Assembly (NCBI GenBank): GCA_023212695.1
Contig: JALCCG010000061.1
Span: 1 to 64,000, forward strand
Source of the DNA: Sporisorium sorghi
Lineage: Eukaryota; Basidiomycota; Ustilaginomycetes; Ustilaginales; Ustilaginaceae
Direction of reading: 5' to 3'
Length of the DNA: 64,000 nucleotides
Of this stretch, positions 1 to 10,970 are shown piece after piece. A program made the translations under genes and the position numbers. The notes under the pieces were generated by a model, which worked only from the letters and a program-made list of their open reading frames with translations, was not told the origin of the DNA and ran no database searches. Each line of letters begins with the position of its first letter. The stretch's first letter is position 1.

Positions 1-67
1 GGGACTTGCCTGTTGAGGAAAATTTCTCCATGTCAGAGAAATATAGTGGAGCTGCTGCCTGAAAATT

Positions 68-139
68 CCAAAATTGCGAAAATCCACCAGCCCTGAGGGC
101 CGTCCAAAAATGCAAAAATCCAATGGCCCTCAGAGCCGG
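68..139. repeat. Two imperfect 36-bp tandem units
   Basis: Units 68-103 and 104-139 both begin with CCAAAA and share the core GCRAAAATCCA, followed by a GGCCCT/AGGGCC block. The block CTGAGGGCC at 93-101 is also the reverse complement of GGCCCTCAG at 125-133, so the pair can fold into a hairpin. No function is evident. Confidence 0.6.
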
Positions 140-1746
140 TCAGTTCCACACCTACGTGAATTCCACATCTCGTTATTGAATAAAACTGATGCCGACTTCT
201 GCACATAAGTCGACGACTTAGCTCTATTTTCTCATAAGGACAGCTCCCAGCACGGCTGTCAGCGGCTGAGTGAAGGTCTCGGTCGGTGAAATTGTCATCG
301 ACTGTCTGTGAAGTCAAGTCAGGCAGTGACTCTGATGCGCTTGTTTGTGACCGAAGGATCAAATCCACTTTTTTTGAAGTTTGGTCAAGCAAGGTGTTAG
401 AATATCGGTGATTAGGGGTTATATCATCCCGATCAAGCTGTAAGGTCCAGCGTTAACGATCTAACATTCACGGACATTCTGGAACAAAAGCCAGAATGTT
501 GGGTTTGGTTGCTGGAACAACTTGGTAGGAGGGCAGATGATCCTGCCCAATCAGAAGCTTAGATTCCGACAACTCTCCCAACAATCTGGAACAAAGAAGG
601 CATGACTTGACCCAAAGGGGCAAAGAAGTGTCAAGCAGGAAGGACTTCAGTCACCCAAAGTTATGTACACTCATGTATATAAACAATCATGAGAGCACCC
701 AAACACAGGAAGAGCTCCTTGTCCAATCTAACTACAAGACCTCTCATAGTCAGATTCATAAACATCTTCCCGAAAGACTTGCCTCTGGCCACATTCGCGC
801 ACGCTAATCCAGCAAAACTAATACAAGGCAACATCCAGACATTTGCTGGCACGAGACAAATTGTCTCACGAATTCCTTGATGTTTCAGATTTGTACTTGA
901 AACATCAGGATTTGCTCAATTTGCACACTTGCACGAGGAAGAGTCACAGCATCCATGAAAAAGGGCTTTGTCACGGATATGAAATTTGAGCATGGTTTTT
1001 GGGTGAATCTTTTGAACGCAGGATTGATTTTGCAGAGTCGAATCGCCCACGCCACATGGCTTGCGAGGGTCATAGGGAATATTGATCTTACCAAGCGCTT
1101 TCCTGGGACAATTGACGAAGTCACCTGCGCGAATTGACAATCAAGGGCGAAAAGCAGTGCGAAAGTCAAGTGCAGAAATCATTCGAACATTGCTTTCGTC
1201 AATTTATTTTTATCGCGGTTGATTTGAGATGGATCGAGACAATCTGAAAACAAACAAGTTGATGCGAGGTCGAATTCATCCAGTTCGCAAAAATACACTC
1301 ACAAAGACGATGAAATTACGGACAGACGCAGAGTCAGAAACCTAAGAAAGTGATTTGTGAATCCGCTTCTCACGGTGCACGACATGCTCGTGCACAGATG
1401 ATGATACTAGTAGAGATGAAGCGATTCTATCGTGACTTGTCTTGGAAGTGGACGGAGCCGAGTTTTCGCAACAGAGCTTTCATCTTTTTCACGCCTCTTT
1501 TTCTTTGAAGTAACTATTTGAAGATCACATTTTGCGCCAAGTCAAATAGTGCCACTTCGAGCGAGACCTTGCTGGTGCTTTGAGCCAGCGACACGATTGC
1601 TTGTCCTTGCACGAAGCGATGCTACCCACGAGAGGCCGCACGCACGAAATCTCTATCCTTGCTAATCGCGGCGACATTTGAACCTAGATGGCAGGGCCAC
1701 CACAAGATTATGCTCAAGATGGAGCAAGGTGAGAACGGGTCCGAAG

Positions 1747-1912
1747 TCATATCGTGAAAAAAGTAAAAAGTCGTCCCCAGAGCCACCCTGCAGCCACCCC
1801 AGAGCCACCCTGCAGCCACCCCAGGTGGCTCCTAGCAGCAGCCAGCCCCCCCCCCCTCGGGTGGCTGCTGGGGTGGCTCCGCGAACGACTTTTTACTTTT
1901 TTCACGATATGA
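1747..1912. mobile_element. MITE-like element with perfect 28-bp terminal inverted repeats
   Basis: Bases 1747-1774 (starting TCATATCGTG) are the exact reverse complement of 1885-1912 (ending CACGATATGA), with no mismatch over 28 bp. Inside the left arm lie two tandem identical 22-bp units (1775-1796 and 1797-1818) rich in CCACCC/GCAGCC; inside the right arm lies a partly complementary GGGTGGCT-rich stretch (1859-1880), separated by a C12 run. The whole 166 bp could form one long hairpin. No clear target-site duplication is visible and there is no ORF. A non-autonomous DNA element is likely; a regulatory cruciform is the alternative. Confidence 0.55.
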
Positions 1913-2124
1913 GTCGCTTGCGAGGAGCGAGACGATCTCATCGTTCAGTCAGATCTTACATCCCGATCACTGAACAAGAGGCAGCTCGTGACTGCGGGGC
2001 ACACCACAAGCCGTGGGCATGTTCACTCAGGTAGGAAGATCAATCGAATCCAGGAAGCAAATCATTCATGCATTGTCCTCGTGTTTATATCCATGAGATG
2101 GGAGTCAGGTTGATGTCTGCTAAG

Positions 2125-4290
2125 TTACGTGGAGCGATCGGCCGGCCTCGTGCCGTTCTGCAGTTCACGTATGAGCTGACAAGCCACTTGCTCGACGTCA
2201 CCACCTTCTTTGAAGAGTCTGAAGACGGTGGTGCGAGGAAGCATGCTGGTGGCCTTGTTGAGGCGAGTCTGAAACGTCTGCGCCTGGCGGATCTCCGCCT
2301 CGGACAGAGCGCGATTGGATGCAGCGGCGTCGGCACTCCTGTCTGCATATCGATTGGCGGGCAAGTCTAGTGCTGTAGGTGCTCTGGGAGGATAGGAAGT
2401 GTCGAAGAATGCAGGCTCGACTACGTCAGTGCGCCTTGCTGACGCTGGCTGCGTGAGCGCACTTCGAGGAGCCTTGGGCAAGGCATCGGCCAATGGTGCA
2501 TCAGAGCGTGCTTCAGCCGAGGCGGGCGCAGAAAAGGCGGAAGACTCGGCTTTCTGGGAAGCTGGGCTGCTGACATCTCGGATGAAGATGCCACGCACTT
2601 GAGAAGGACGCTCAGCTGCTAAAGCGCAGTAGAGCTCCAGGTCGAGCTCGCCAGAGTCACCGATCAGAATGAACTGCGAGGTGCGGAAATCGTCGAGAAT
2701 CTTGACGACGTTGGCTCGTTTTCGCTCACCAGCCGGTTCGAGCCAGCTGGAGAGCAGGCTGCGAGCTCCACTCGGATAATGTTTGAGGACGAGGTGGCTG
2801 ATGGGGAGTCGAACGGTCTGCAAAAAGTCCAAGACGAGACTGTGGAGTTCGAGAGGAGCATTGGTGACATAGTGTAGACCCGCGCCCAAATCGGTCATTG
2901 CGTGATACCAGTCGGCAACGCCCTTGACTTCGGCCTCGTGGTACGGAAGCACAAAGACGTTGCGCAAAATCTGTTTGGCGCCCTGTACGACACCGGTGTG
3001 CTTGACGGTATCGTCGATATCCGAGATGACCCTGACACGGCGTGCATGGTCCTCGTGAATGGGGCAGCGTCGCCAGGGGGTTTCGGAGCCAGTTTCAGTG
3101 GAGCCCTCGTATATTGAGCTAAGCAGCTTTGCTCTGACTTCGACCGCTTCGATCTGATCCGGGTTGGCTTGGAGCGGCTCTGCATAGTGGCGACAGAAAG
3201 CAGAGAGCATATGCCATGGAATCACGAGGCGATGCTCAAATTGGCCGGTCGAGTCGGCTGTGAGACGGGTGGAAGCCAGGGTGAGACGGCGCCCCTTTTC
3301 ATCGGTAGCAACAGTACCTTTGACGACGGGCGCGATGTCGATGTGAACATCTCTGTGTGGCGATCTGTAGACCCAGTAAGCTTTCAAGCGGCCCGAGAGG
3401 TTTTGGTGAAAAGTTGTCACCTCATCTAGACTTCTGTTGAGCCATTGAGCGGAGCCGCCAGACAGCATGGTGTCGGTCCTTCTGGGCGGCTGTGCGAAGG
3501 TGTCGGAGCGACGCATGGAAGCAGGATTTGATTCGGCCTCCCTGACGGCCTCGGCGGCGGCAGCAGAGTCGGTAGGGAAGGCGTTGAGATTCTCCATGAG
3601 ACGCACGAGCATTTGGTCATCGGCGTTTTCGATGACCTTGCGGGCAATTGTATCGGTGGCGTGTTCATGTTGATGTTGATCGGGATTCGAAGGTGTAGAT
3701 GGATTGTCGTCGATCTGCTGCGGTTCTTCCACAAAGGTGGCGGCGGGGGAAGAGTCTAGGATTGAGGAGCCGGGAGGCTGAGGTTGAATTTTGGGGAGAC
3801 CTGCAAGTTGTCGTGCCATCTGGTTGAAGATCCTTTGACTTCTGGTGGGGGCGTCAAGCGACTTGGCAACGAAGCCGTTGAGCGAAACGTGAAGCTCGAT
3901 TTCGCCATCTTCGAGATCCTCGGGAGCATCTACGGTAGCCCAGCCTTGAGGATGACGGTCGCGAGCCACCTTTCGCTGCGCCCAACCGGGCAGGAGGACG
4001 ACGTTTTCGATACCGGCACGACCGGACATGTCTCTGATGCGAGGTAGTGATGCAGTGGAGGAGAAGTCGCTGGATTGGCCTGCTCTGATCTGTCTGCTCG
4101 AATCGACAGGAGAAGCGGAGGGGAGTTGAAGCCTGGCCCTTGCTGAGCCGGCGACGGCTTGCCAATCTCGAGTGGCGAGGTAGTCAACACCGGAGGTGAG
4201 GAGAGAGCCAGCTCTGCTGCGGATGCGAAAGCGGCTCATGTTGGAGGGTTCCTGAGATGTGTGAGATGAACGCTGATCATTTTGGCTCAT
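2125..4290 (-). CDS. APP1: App1-like phosphatidate phosphatase (DUF2183)
   Basis: The frame encodes 721 aa without introns. The central-to-C-terminal part is the App1/DUF2183 phosphatase domain. The HAD-type catalytic motif D424-I-D-D-T is preceded by VRVIS and followed by conserved stretches such as GVADWY, YVTNAP and FILIGDSGE. Yeast App1 is a Mg-dependent phosphatidate phosphatase of cortical actin patches that makes diacylglycerol and links lipid turnover to endocytosis. The N-terminal ~380 aa holds a second conserved stretch (LPGWAQRK and the region around SLNGFVAK) and otherwise Ser/Pro-rich, probably disordered sequence. I chose ATG 4290 (MSQNDQR); a frame extension further upstream starts only at TTG. 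It is divergent from the MTHFR gene across an 840-bp shared promoter region. Confidence 0.85.
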   Translation of the reverse strand: MSQNDQRSSHTSQEPSNMSRFRIRSRAGSLLTSGVDYLATRDWQAVAGSARARLQLPSASPVDSSRQIRAGQSSDFSSTASLPRIRDMSGRAGIENVVLLPGWAQRKVARDRHPQGWATVDAPEDLEDGEIELHVSLNGFVAKSLDAPTRSQRIFNQMARQLAGLPKIQPQPPGSSILDSSPAATFVEEPQQIDDNPSTPSNPDQHQHEHATDTIARKVIENADDQMLVRLMENLNAFPTDSAAAAEAVREAESNPASMRRSDTFAQPPRRTDTMLSGGSAQWLNRSLDEVTTFHQNLSGRLKAYWVYRSPHRDVHIDIAPVVKGTVATDEKGRRLTLASTRLTADSTGQFEHRLVIPWHMLSAFCRHYAEPLQANPDQIEAVEVRAKLLSSIYEGSTETGSETPWRRCPIHEDHARRVRVISDIDDTVKHTGVVQGAKQILRNVFVLPYHEAEVKGVADWYHAMTDLGAGLHYVTNAPLELHSLVLDFLQTVRLPISHLVLKHYPSGARSLLSSWLEPAGERKRANVVKILDDFRTSQFILIGDSGELDLELYCALAAERPSQVRGIFIRDVSSPASQKAESSAFSAPASAEARSDAPLADALPKAPRSALTQPASARRTDVVEPAFFDTSYPPRAPTALDLPANRYADRSADAAASNRALSEAEIRQAQTFQTRLNKATSMLPRTTVFRLFKEGGDVEQVACQLIRELQNGTRPADRST

Positions 4291-5130
4291 AGAGACGCGG
4301 TGAGTTGAAGCGAGCTGCTGCCGATGTTCGAGTAAGCAGCATGCATCCCTTTCCGAAAAGCGAGGCAAGGATTGCTACCGAGGAAGCCCAAGAAATGGCT
4401 GCGTCGAGTGTAGCCTTAGCTTGGAATGGGTAGCATAGGAGAAGGCAAAAGGCAAGGATTTGGTGGTTGAGGTCGAGGTTGGTGTTGGTTGTTTGACCTT
4501 GTGTCACTCGGTTGCAGAGTGTGACAGACTCGAACTGCACAATGATCAAATTGGCTTTTTTTTTTTTTTTTTTTTGGGCCGGGGTATGCACCACAGGCTG
4601 ACTAAGCAGCACTTAAGCAGCTCTGTGTGAGGCAGCGACAAAGACACGGAGAAAGGCCAAAGATCCAATCACAGCGAAGAAGAAAAGTTGGAATTCTTGG
4701 AAAATTGAATGAAACCCAACACAGCGAAGAGAGAGAGACCCTGAGCTAAGAAAAACCAGCAACGAGAACAAGAAGAATCGCCCCCCACCGACGACCGCAT
4801 TGCCGCCCAACACACACACTTTCTCTGTGCACGTTTTGGTTCGCAGCTGTGTGTCCTTTCACACCGAACACAGAGCTCTGTTCTTGTCCTGCGTGTTGCT
4901 TCTGTTCTACCACATCCTCTCATCGCCACTCTCCTCCATCATACACGCGTAGACAAACGGTCTGCCATATCTTCGCATTCAACCACCATCACACTCTCCA
5001 CTACAGTCGCTACGGTGCTCGGGTCACTGTTCTGATTCCATAGACACGTTGCCTACTCTGTCCTACTTGACGTCGTCTTTCGATTCAGAATACTCCCTTC
5101 ACCACTCTGACTCCTCGGACTTCTCTCAAA
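4291..5130. promoter_or_regulatory. Shared divergent promoter region, APP1/MTHFR
   Basis: This 840-bp gene-free stretch lies between two divergent starts. It contains a T20 run (about 4556-4575) and, from about 4850 to 5130, a C/T-rich leader typical of fungal 5' untranslated regions directly before the MTHFR ATG. No specific factor site can be named with confidence. Confidence 0.5.
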
Positions 5131-7080
5131 ATGGCTAACGGCGCCGACTCTCTCCTCCCTCCCAAGGGCGACACCTCTTGGAAGATCACAAACAAGATCG
5201 CAAAGGCCGAAAAGGAAGGCCGCATCTGGTGGAGCTTCGAGTACTTTCCTCCTCGCACCGCCCAGGGTCTCACCAACCTCTATGACCGTATCGAGCGTAT
5301 GGCCGACCTCGGCCCCGAGTTTGTCGACATCACCTGGAATGCAGGCGGTCGCACCTCCGATCTCACCGCTTCGCTAGTCAAGACCGTTCACACCTACATC
5401 GGTCTCGAGACCTGCATGCACCTCACCTGCACCAATATGCCTCGCGACAAGATCGACACTGCGCTCAAGGAGGCAAAGGAATTCGGTTGCCGCAACATTC
5501 TCGCCCTCCGAGGCGACCCTCCTGCTGGCCAGTCCGAGTGGGAGCCTCACGCTGCCGGCTTCACCCGCGCAAAGGAGCTCGTCGAGTACATCCGCGAGAA
5601 CTACGGCGACTACTTTGCCATCGCCGTCGCTGGTTTCCCCGAGGGTCATCCCGAGGCCGTCGACGGTGCCGAAAAGGAGCTCGAGCGTCTCAAGGAAAAG
5701 ATCGACGCCGGCGCCGACTTCATCTTCACCCAGATGTTCTACGACTTTGACATCTTCGCAAAGTGGGTCAAGGATGTACGAGCTGCCGGTATCACCTGCC
5801 CCATCATTCCCGGTGTCATGCCCATCCAGACCTACGGCGGTTTCCAGCGCGCCACTGCCCGTTTCGGCACTCTCGTTCCCCAGTACTTCCACGACGCCCT
5901 CGACCCCGTCAAGGACGACGACCAAAAGGTGCGAGAGATCGGTACTCGTCTCGTCGGCGACATGTGCAAGAAGATCGTCGGCACTGGCCTCGGCATCAGC
6001 GGTCTGCACATCTACACTATGAACCTCGAAAAGGGCTCGCGCATGCTGCTCGACTACCTCGGCCTCACCCCCTCAGTCAACCAAGTTAGCCCGCTTCCAT
6101 GGACGCCCAGTCTCACACCTAAGAGGCGTGAAGAGAAGATCCGTCCCATCTTCTGGGCCAACCGTGCCAAGAGCTACGTCAACCGTACCGAGACTTGGGA
6201 CGAGTTCCCCAACGGTCGATGGGGCGATGCCCGCTCGCCCGCTTACGGCGACGTCGATGCCTACGGTGTCAAGCTGCGATACTCGAACGAAGAGGCCAAG
6301 GAGATGTGGGGCACCCCCACTTGCCTCGATGACGTCAAGGCCCTCTTCGAGAACTTCTGCGCTGGCAAAGTCAAGGCACTACCATGGTCCGAGACTCCCG
6401 TCGCACGCGAAACCTCGGTCATCAGCGACAAGCTCACCAAGATGAATCAGCTTGGCTTCCTCACCATCAACTCGCAGCCTGCCGTCGACGGCGCCCGCAG
6501 CGACGACAAGGTTCACGGCTGGGGTCCCAAGAACGGCTACGTCTACCAGAAGGCATATCTTGAGTTCTTCGTCTCACCCGAGGACCTCGACGCTTTGATT
6601 GCCAGGATCGAGGCCGACCCTCAGATCACGTACCACGCCGTCAACTCGCAGGGCGACATGCGCACCAACACCAACTCGGAAGCGCCCAACGCCGTCACAT
6701 GGGGCGTGTTCCCGCACTGCGAGATCATCCAGCCTACCATTGTCGAGTCGATCTCGTTCTTGGCCTGGAAGGATGAGGCGTACGAGATTGGCAGGAACTG
6801 GGCCAAGGTGTACGAGCCTTCGTCGCCCCCGCGCAAGTTCCTCGAAGACATGTTCAACAGTTACTTTCTCGTCAACGTGGTGCACAACGATTTCAAGGCG
6901 GCCGACTCGATCTTCGAACCCTTCCTGAGCGCCTCCAAGGCGACTAGTGCTGTCAACGGCTCTCTGTCTGGCCTGAGTGCGACTGTCGGCGACGCAGCTG
7001 GACGTGTCGCCGAATCGATCTCGTCGCTCGCCAACGGCGTCTCGAACGGACATGCTTCTGCACCTGCCCCCGCAGCCTGA
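5131..7080 (+). CDS. Methylenetetrahydrofolate reductase
   Basis: A 649-aa intronless protein of the usual eukaryotic MTHFR length. Residues ~10-310 form the FAD-binding TIM-barrel catalytic domain, with motifs EYFPPRTAQG, DITWNAGG, HLTCTN and LALRGDPPAG (from about residue 122) and the conserved QMFYD segment. The C-terminal half (~350-615) is the eukaryotic regulatory domain that binds S-adenosylmethionine, with GWGPKNGYVYQKAYLEFF and NAVTWGVFP. The enzyme reduces 5,10-methylene-THF to 5-methyl-THF for methionine synthesis in the cytosol. Fungi commonly have two paralogues (yeast MET12 and MET13); I cannot tell which this is. The start at 5131 (context AAAATGG) follows a C/T-rich leader. 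The tail is Ser/Ala-rich. Confidence 0.96.
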   Translation: MANGADSLLPPKGDTSWKITNKIAKAEKEGRIWWSFEYFPPRTAQGLTNLYDRIERMADLGPEFVDITWNAGGRTSDLTASLVKTVHTYIGLETCMHLTCTNMPRDKIDTALKEAKEFGCRNILALRGDPPAGQSEWEPHAAGFTRAKELVEYIRENYGDYFAIAVAGFPEGHPEAVDGAEKELERLKEKIDAGADFIFTQMFYDFDIFAKWVKDVRAAGITCPIIPGVMPIQTYGGFQRATARFGTLVPQYFHDALDPVKDDDQKVREIGTRLVGDMCKKIVGTGLGISGLHIYTMNLEKGSRMLLDYLGLTPSVNQVSPLPWTPSLTPKRREEKIRPIFWANRAKSYVNRTETWDEFPNGRWGDARSPAYGDVDAYGVKLRYSNEEAKEMWGTPTCLDDVKALFENFCAGKVKALPWSETPVARETSVISDKLTKMNQLGFLTINSQPAVDGARSDDKVHGWGPKNGYVYQKAYLEFFVSPEDLDALIARIEADPQITYHAVNSQGDMRTNTNSEAPNAVTWGVFPHCEIIQPTIVESISFLAWKDEAYEIGRNWAKVYEPSSPPRKFLEDMFNSYFLVNVVHNDFKAADSIFEPFLSASKATSAVNGSLSGLSATVGDAAGRVAESISSLANGVSNGHASAPAPAA

Positions 7081-7899
7081 ACACACCAGGCTGCTCACTT
7101 CATCTGCACCTTGTAGACGCTCCCCTTACAAACCCATCACGGCTAGCATCAACTGCGCGCCTTTTGCTCGTCTCAGAGGCTTTGGACCTCTACGGACGTG
7201 ACTGACTCTTCTTCTTCTTTGGCATCTTACCACATCTTTATTCTGTTTCTCTTTCGGAAATTCTCGGGGCTTCTCAACGTAACGTCACGCATTCTCTCTT
7301 CTCCCACTGCTTTCAACAACGCATCTTTGCTCTCAGATACCTGCTTCCCAGCCGCATTTTCTCATCAACACGTTTCCGTTCTCTATGCACACATATGTCT
7401 CTTATCTGCTTGTACGACTAGTTCAACCTTGTCTTGTCTCTAATGCTGTTCAACATCCGCACGACTCTCTACAATCAGACAAGATTATACAATACAGCTT
7501 GATTCAATCCGGCGTGCCGTTGAGGCTGTGATTACTGTGCTGTGTAGGTCGTATACAGGCTTGATGAGAAACGATCCATTAGCATTAGCAATCGGAAGCG
7601 AGATCGGGAGGCCGATCTGCCGCTCTTCGACTCCACACTCGTGGCGTGCCGCCTTTTTTCAATTTTTCGGGCTGCAGAGCGCGCAGCGAGTCTAGACTGC
7701 GAAACGCGCGCCAAGCTGAGTCGATTCCGAGTTGAATGCGCACTGACTCTGTCGTCGACCACTTCCACATCGTCCCAACACGGCCTTCACATCTTCCGTG
7801 GCAACCCATAAGCAGCTCTCACTGGACGACTCTCGCTTCCAAGCTTAGCACCTCAAGCTCACCTCTCGACTCTCTTCTACTCGTGATCACACTGCAAGG
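7081..7899. other. Intergenic region, MTHFR to SKP1
   Basis: This 819-bp stretch between two same-strand genes is T/C-rich from about 7200 to 7450, consistent with a 3' untranslated region. A second C/T-rich run before 7900 suits the SKP1 leader. I see no gene, RNA or repeat of note. Confidence 0.5.
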
Positions 7900-8762
7900 A
7901 TGGTCAGCCTCACCACCTCGGACAACGAGCAGTTTACCGTCGATCGCGACGTCGCTGAGCGATCTGTTCTCATCAAGCAGATGCTCGAAGGTATGTCTAA
8001 ATGGCGCCTTGTAGCGTCGGCGACGGACGGTGATAGATCATGTAGCCCACTTGCTGACTCTGGATGCGACTCTGTGCTCTTTTTCCTTCTACAGACATCG
8101 GAGACACGGACCAGCCCATCCCGCTGCCCAATGTCTCTTCCAACGTGCTCAAGAAGGTGGGCTCAGCGCGGCTCAAAGACTTTATTATCACGATTAAGGT
8201 TCTGACTTTACCATCACTTTCGCACCACCCAGGTTCTCGAGTACTGCTCTCACCACCGCAGCGACCCTCCCGCTCCCGCCGACGATGCCGAAGAGTCGCG
8301 CAGGCGTACCACCGACATCTCTGACTGGGACGCAAAGTTCATCCAGGTCGACCAGGAAATGCTCTTCGAGATCATCCTCGCTGCCAACTACCTCGACATC
8401 AAGCCTCTCCTTGATGTTGGCTGCAAGACTGTGTAAGTGTTGCACCGATCCTTGATGCGCTTTCATTCGCTCCCAACTGTGAGCTTGTCATTCTGACGAT
8501 CCTTGTGACTCGAACTACCCTGACAGCGCCAACATGATCAAGGGCAAGACACCCGAGGAAATCCGAAAGCTCTTCAACATCCAGAACGACTTTTCACCAG
8601 AGGAGGAGGCACAGATCCGAAAGGAGAACGTAAGTGCCCGCGCTATACATACGATAAGGTTACGCTTTTTGACCTCAATATCGCTGGATTCCCCATGCTG
8701 ACGCTCACTTCCTCTCATCTTTGTTGCTTGCTTCAAAACAGGAATGGGCCGAGGACCGTTGA
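7900..8762 (+). CDS. SKP1: Skp1, SCF ubiquitin ligase adaptor
   Basis: Five exons: 7900-7990, 8095-8156, 8233-8432, 8527-8629 and 8742-8762, giving 158 aa, the normal Skp1 length. All four introns have GT...AG ends and restore a continuous Skp1 sequence. The N-terminal POZ-like fold starts [12 protein letters not shown] and continues DQPIPLPNV and [10 protein letters not shown]. The C-terminal F-box-binding helices include [28 protein letters not shown] and the terminal IRKENEWAED. Skp1 bridges Cul1 to F-box proteins in SCF ubiquitin ligases and also serves in kinetochore and RAVE complexes. The last exon encodes only six residues plus the stop. Confidence 0.96.
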
Positions 8763-9418
8763 TCAACTCGATTTGGCATCCTGCTGTGTACGATACGCTT
8801 CCAATGTGCGCAAAGAAGAACCTATCTTGCGATTGTCCGTGATCCAGATCTCTGGATTGTGTGTGCGCGTGCACTCGCTGCGGTGTTGCAGCAGGCGGAC
8901 CGACTGCGTCCATTCACCGCTTGATCAGGCCTGTGACATGTTGATTGTCCGCTGCATGTGTCGCAAAGCTAATCAATCACCTGACGCTCACAACCGCGCA
9001 TCCTTCCTCGCACCCCACATCAAGGTTTAAAGTATGCCTTGGCGCTCTCCGTCAGCTCACGGAGTGAATAGATGTTGACACCGTCCTTCTGACAGCTTTG
9101 TTTGCGTCTCTCCTCCAAACACCCTTCGTGCTCATATCTTTTCCGTCACAAAGCTTTCGTCTACTGGCTCAGATCGCTTTCGAGATTTCCGGGTCTTTAG
9201 CCAAGCAAATGCTAAGTGGCTACAGCCTCATCACAGTCTCATCATCATCACGAAAGATGCGCTTCGATCCTCCGCTCAGACACAACGTGTCTTGGTACAT
9301 AAGACGGACGCTCAACATGCCCCCTCCCGATGATCCTACACACGCTGACCAGCTCCCTTTCTCTGTCGATGACAAAGCTGCTTCATAAGTCGACCACTTT
9401 CCTGCCGTGCCCCTCTTC
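8763..9418. other. Intergenic region, SKP1 to Zn2Cys6 gene
   Basis: 656 bp without a supportable gene. It must contain the SKP1 terminator and the promoter of the downstream factor. Short open frames here have no recognisable motif. Confidence 0.5.
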
Positions 9419-10970
9419 ATGGATCTAGGTCATTCCGACCTCCATCAAGCTGTACGACCGCTGCTAATGGCTCGAGGTACGGAGCAGCCTATCGCTGCGG
9501 CTCGAAAGTCCGACATGCTGCAACCGATCGACCTGTACCACACACCGTCCCCCAGGCCTCAGAGCAATGCAGCCGCTTCCGGATCGGCAGGCGCCTCATC
9601 GTCGACAAGCGCTTCACGATCGGGTCTTACAATCAAGCAAAAGCGGGCAGCTCGTGCCTGCGATGTATGCCGTACGTCTTTGCGGAATCTCCATTGCGAT
9701 GATCGAACTGTGCTGAACCATTGTTCGTCTTCTTCTCTTATAAACGACAGGCAGCAACCATCGCAAATGTCCAGGACCCGCACCCGGCTCAGACGCCTGC
9801 GAGAGATGTATCAAGCAGCACAAGGTCTGCACATGGTTCGAGTACCGTAATCGTGTGGCTCGTCGGGCCGCAGCATCCGCATCGCCCAAGACGCCCAAGC
9901 GTAGAAAGATTTCTATCCGACGATCCAACTCGACTCCTTCGCCATTGCCACCCAATCCGCCCTCGAGGCTTCCGCAGCTCGACGAATCTGGTCCATCGTC
10001 GTCTTCGCCTCTGTCGTCGAGCGATGAGGAGCAGGAACCTGCCACTCCTGTCGAATCCTACCAACCTCTTGCTTTCTCGTTCGACAAGCATGCAGAGCCC
10101 GAACAGGAAAGCGCAGACGCCTTCTCGGCACAGTTTTCCGCAGCTCCGTCAGTCGCACTCCCAAACGGCTTTGTACAGCAGCCGGTCCGGTCTGAATCGT
10201 ACAGCGACTACGTGGAGTTGGCGAACAGAGACGACGTTCTTCTCTTCATCATGCCCCTCGAATCCTTCGAGAATCGACAGCTGCGTGGCGATGGGGCTTC
10301 GCGTGCCGACGTGGAGCTGCGATGCATTACGCCCAGCTACATTGATCCTGCACCGACGCAGAGAGAGGCGATGGACATGCTCGATGCTATTCTGCTGGAC
10401 GTGCGGACGTTTTCCAATGCGGATGCGGCTCCTGCACCCGCATTCGATCCCGCTTTCTTTCCGCAGGGAGAGATCGAAGCGGCCCATACGTCAGATGAAG
10501 AGCCGTTCCGACCTGTCACTGCGACCGAGACCTCCTCGATCGACGGGACGAGCGGCACTGATTCAGCCTCTTCTCAATCTACTCTTCCCACTCACACGCA
10601 AGAGCAAAGCATCGACATAATCTTTCAAAATGACGACGCATCGTCCGAACCAGAACCCGACTTTTCCTTCGACTTAGCCTTTGACGCCTCTCAACTTTCG
10701 CAGCTTGAACTCAAAACGCCCTTCAGAGAGGAACACGACGGTTCCGACCCGTTCCTCTTCCCGCCCTGCAACTGCGTTGCGACTCCACGCGCGCAACGAA
10801 TCACCACGTCGCCCGTGACCAGCGCAAACGAGTCTTCTGCTTCCGATGATCAGGTCCAAGTCAAGGACGAACAAGCTTCGTGGGACGAGTGCATGCCGGA
10901 CGTGATCGACGATGCTTCGCTCGATGCGATGCTCGACGAGTGGCTGCACATCGATCAGGCAACTTTGTAA
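9419..10970 (+). CDS. Zn2Cys6 binuclear cluster transcription factor
   Basis: Two exons, 9419-9671 and 9751-10970, encode 490 aa. The intron lies immediately after the second cysteine codon; splicing creates a perfect fungal binuclear zinc cluster with C81-x2-C84-x6-C91-x9-C101-x2-C104-x6-C111, preceded by basic KQKRAARA. A further basic stretch (KTPKRRKISIRR) follows and may act as a nuclear signal. The rest is Ser/Pro/Asp/Glu-rich; the acidic C-terminus with hydrophobic residues (ending SLDAMLDEWLHIDQATL) resembles an activation domain. I see no fungal_trans middle homology region, so the target pathway is unknown. ATG 9419 is the first in-frame ATG; ATG 9467 is an alternative. The intron placement is strongly supported by the cluster spacing. 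Confidence 0.85.

Larger units (their letters stand above)
1..2124. other. Gene-free, AT-richer left flank
   Basis: I see no credible gene here. Open frames are short and have no recognisable domain. Base composition is clearly more AT-rich than the rest of the window. The stretch holds several small perfect hairpins (for example arms at 474-482/491-499 and 878-887/898-907, and a near-perfect palindrome at 853-867), a 36-bp tandem repeat at 68-139, and the inverted-repeat element at 1747-1912. It could be a decayed mobile-element zone or a long intergenic region; no transposase or reverse transcriptase residues are recognisable. Confidence 0.6.

Noticed and set aside
33..392. A 119-codon minus-strand open frame at the left edge
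   Set aside because: Its C-terminal peptide repeat merely reflects the 36-bp tandem repeat; no recognised domain.
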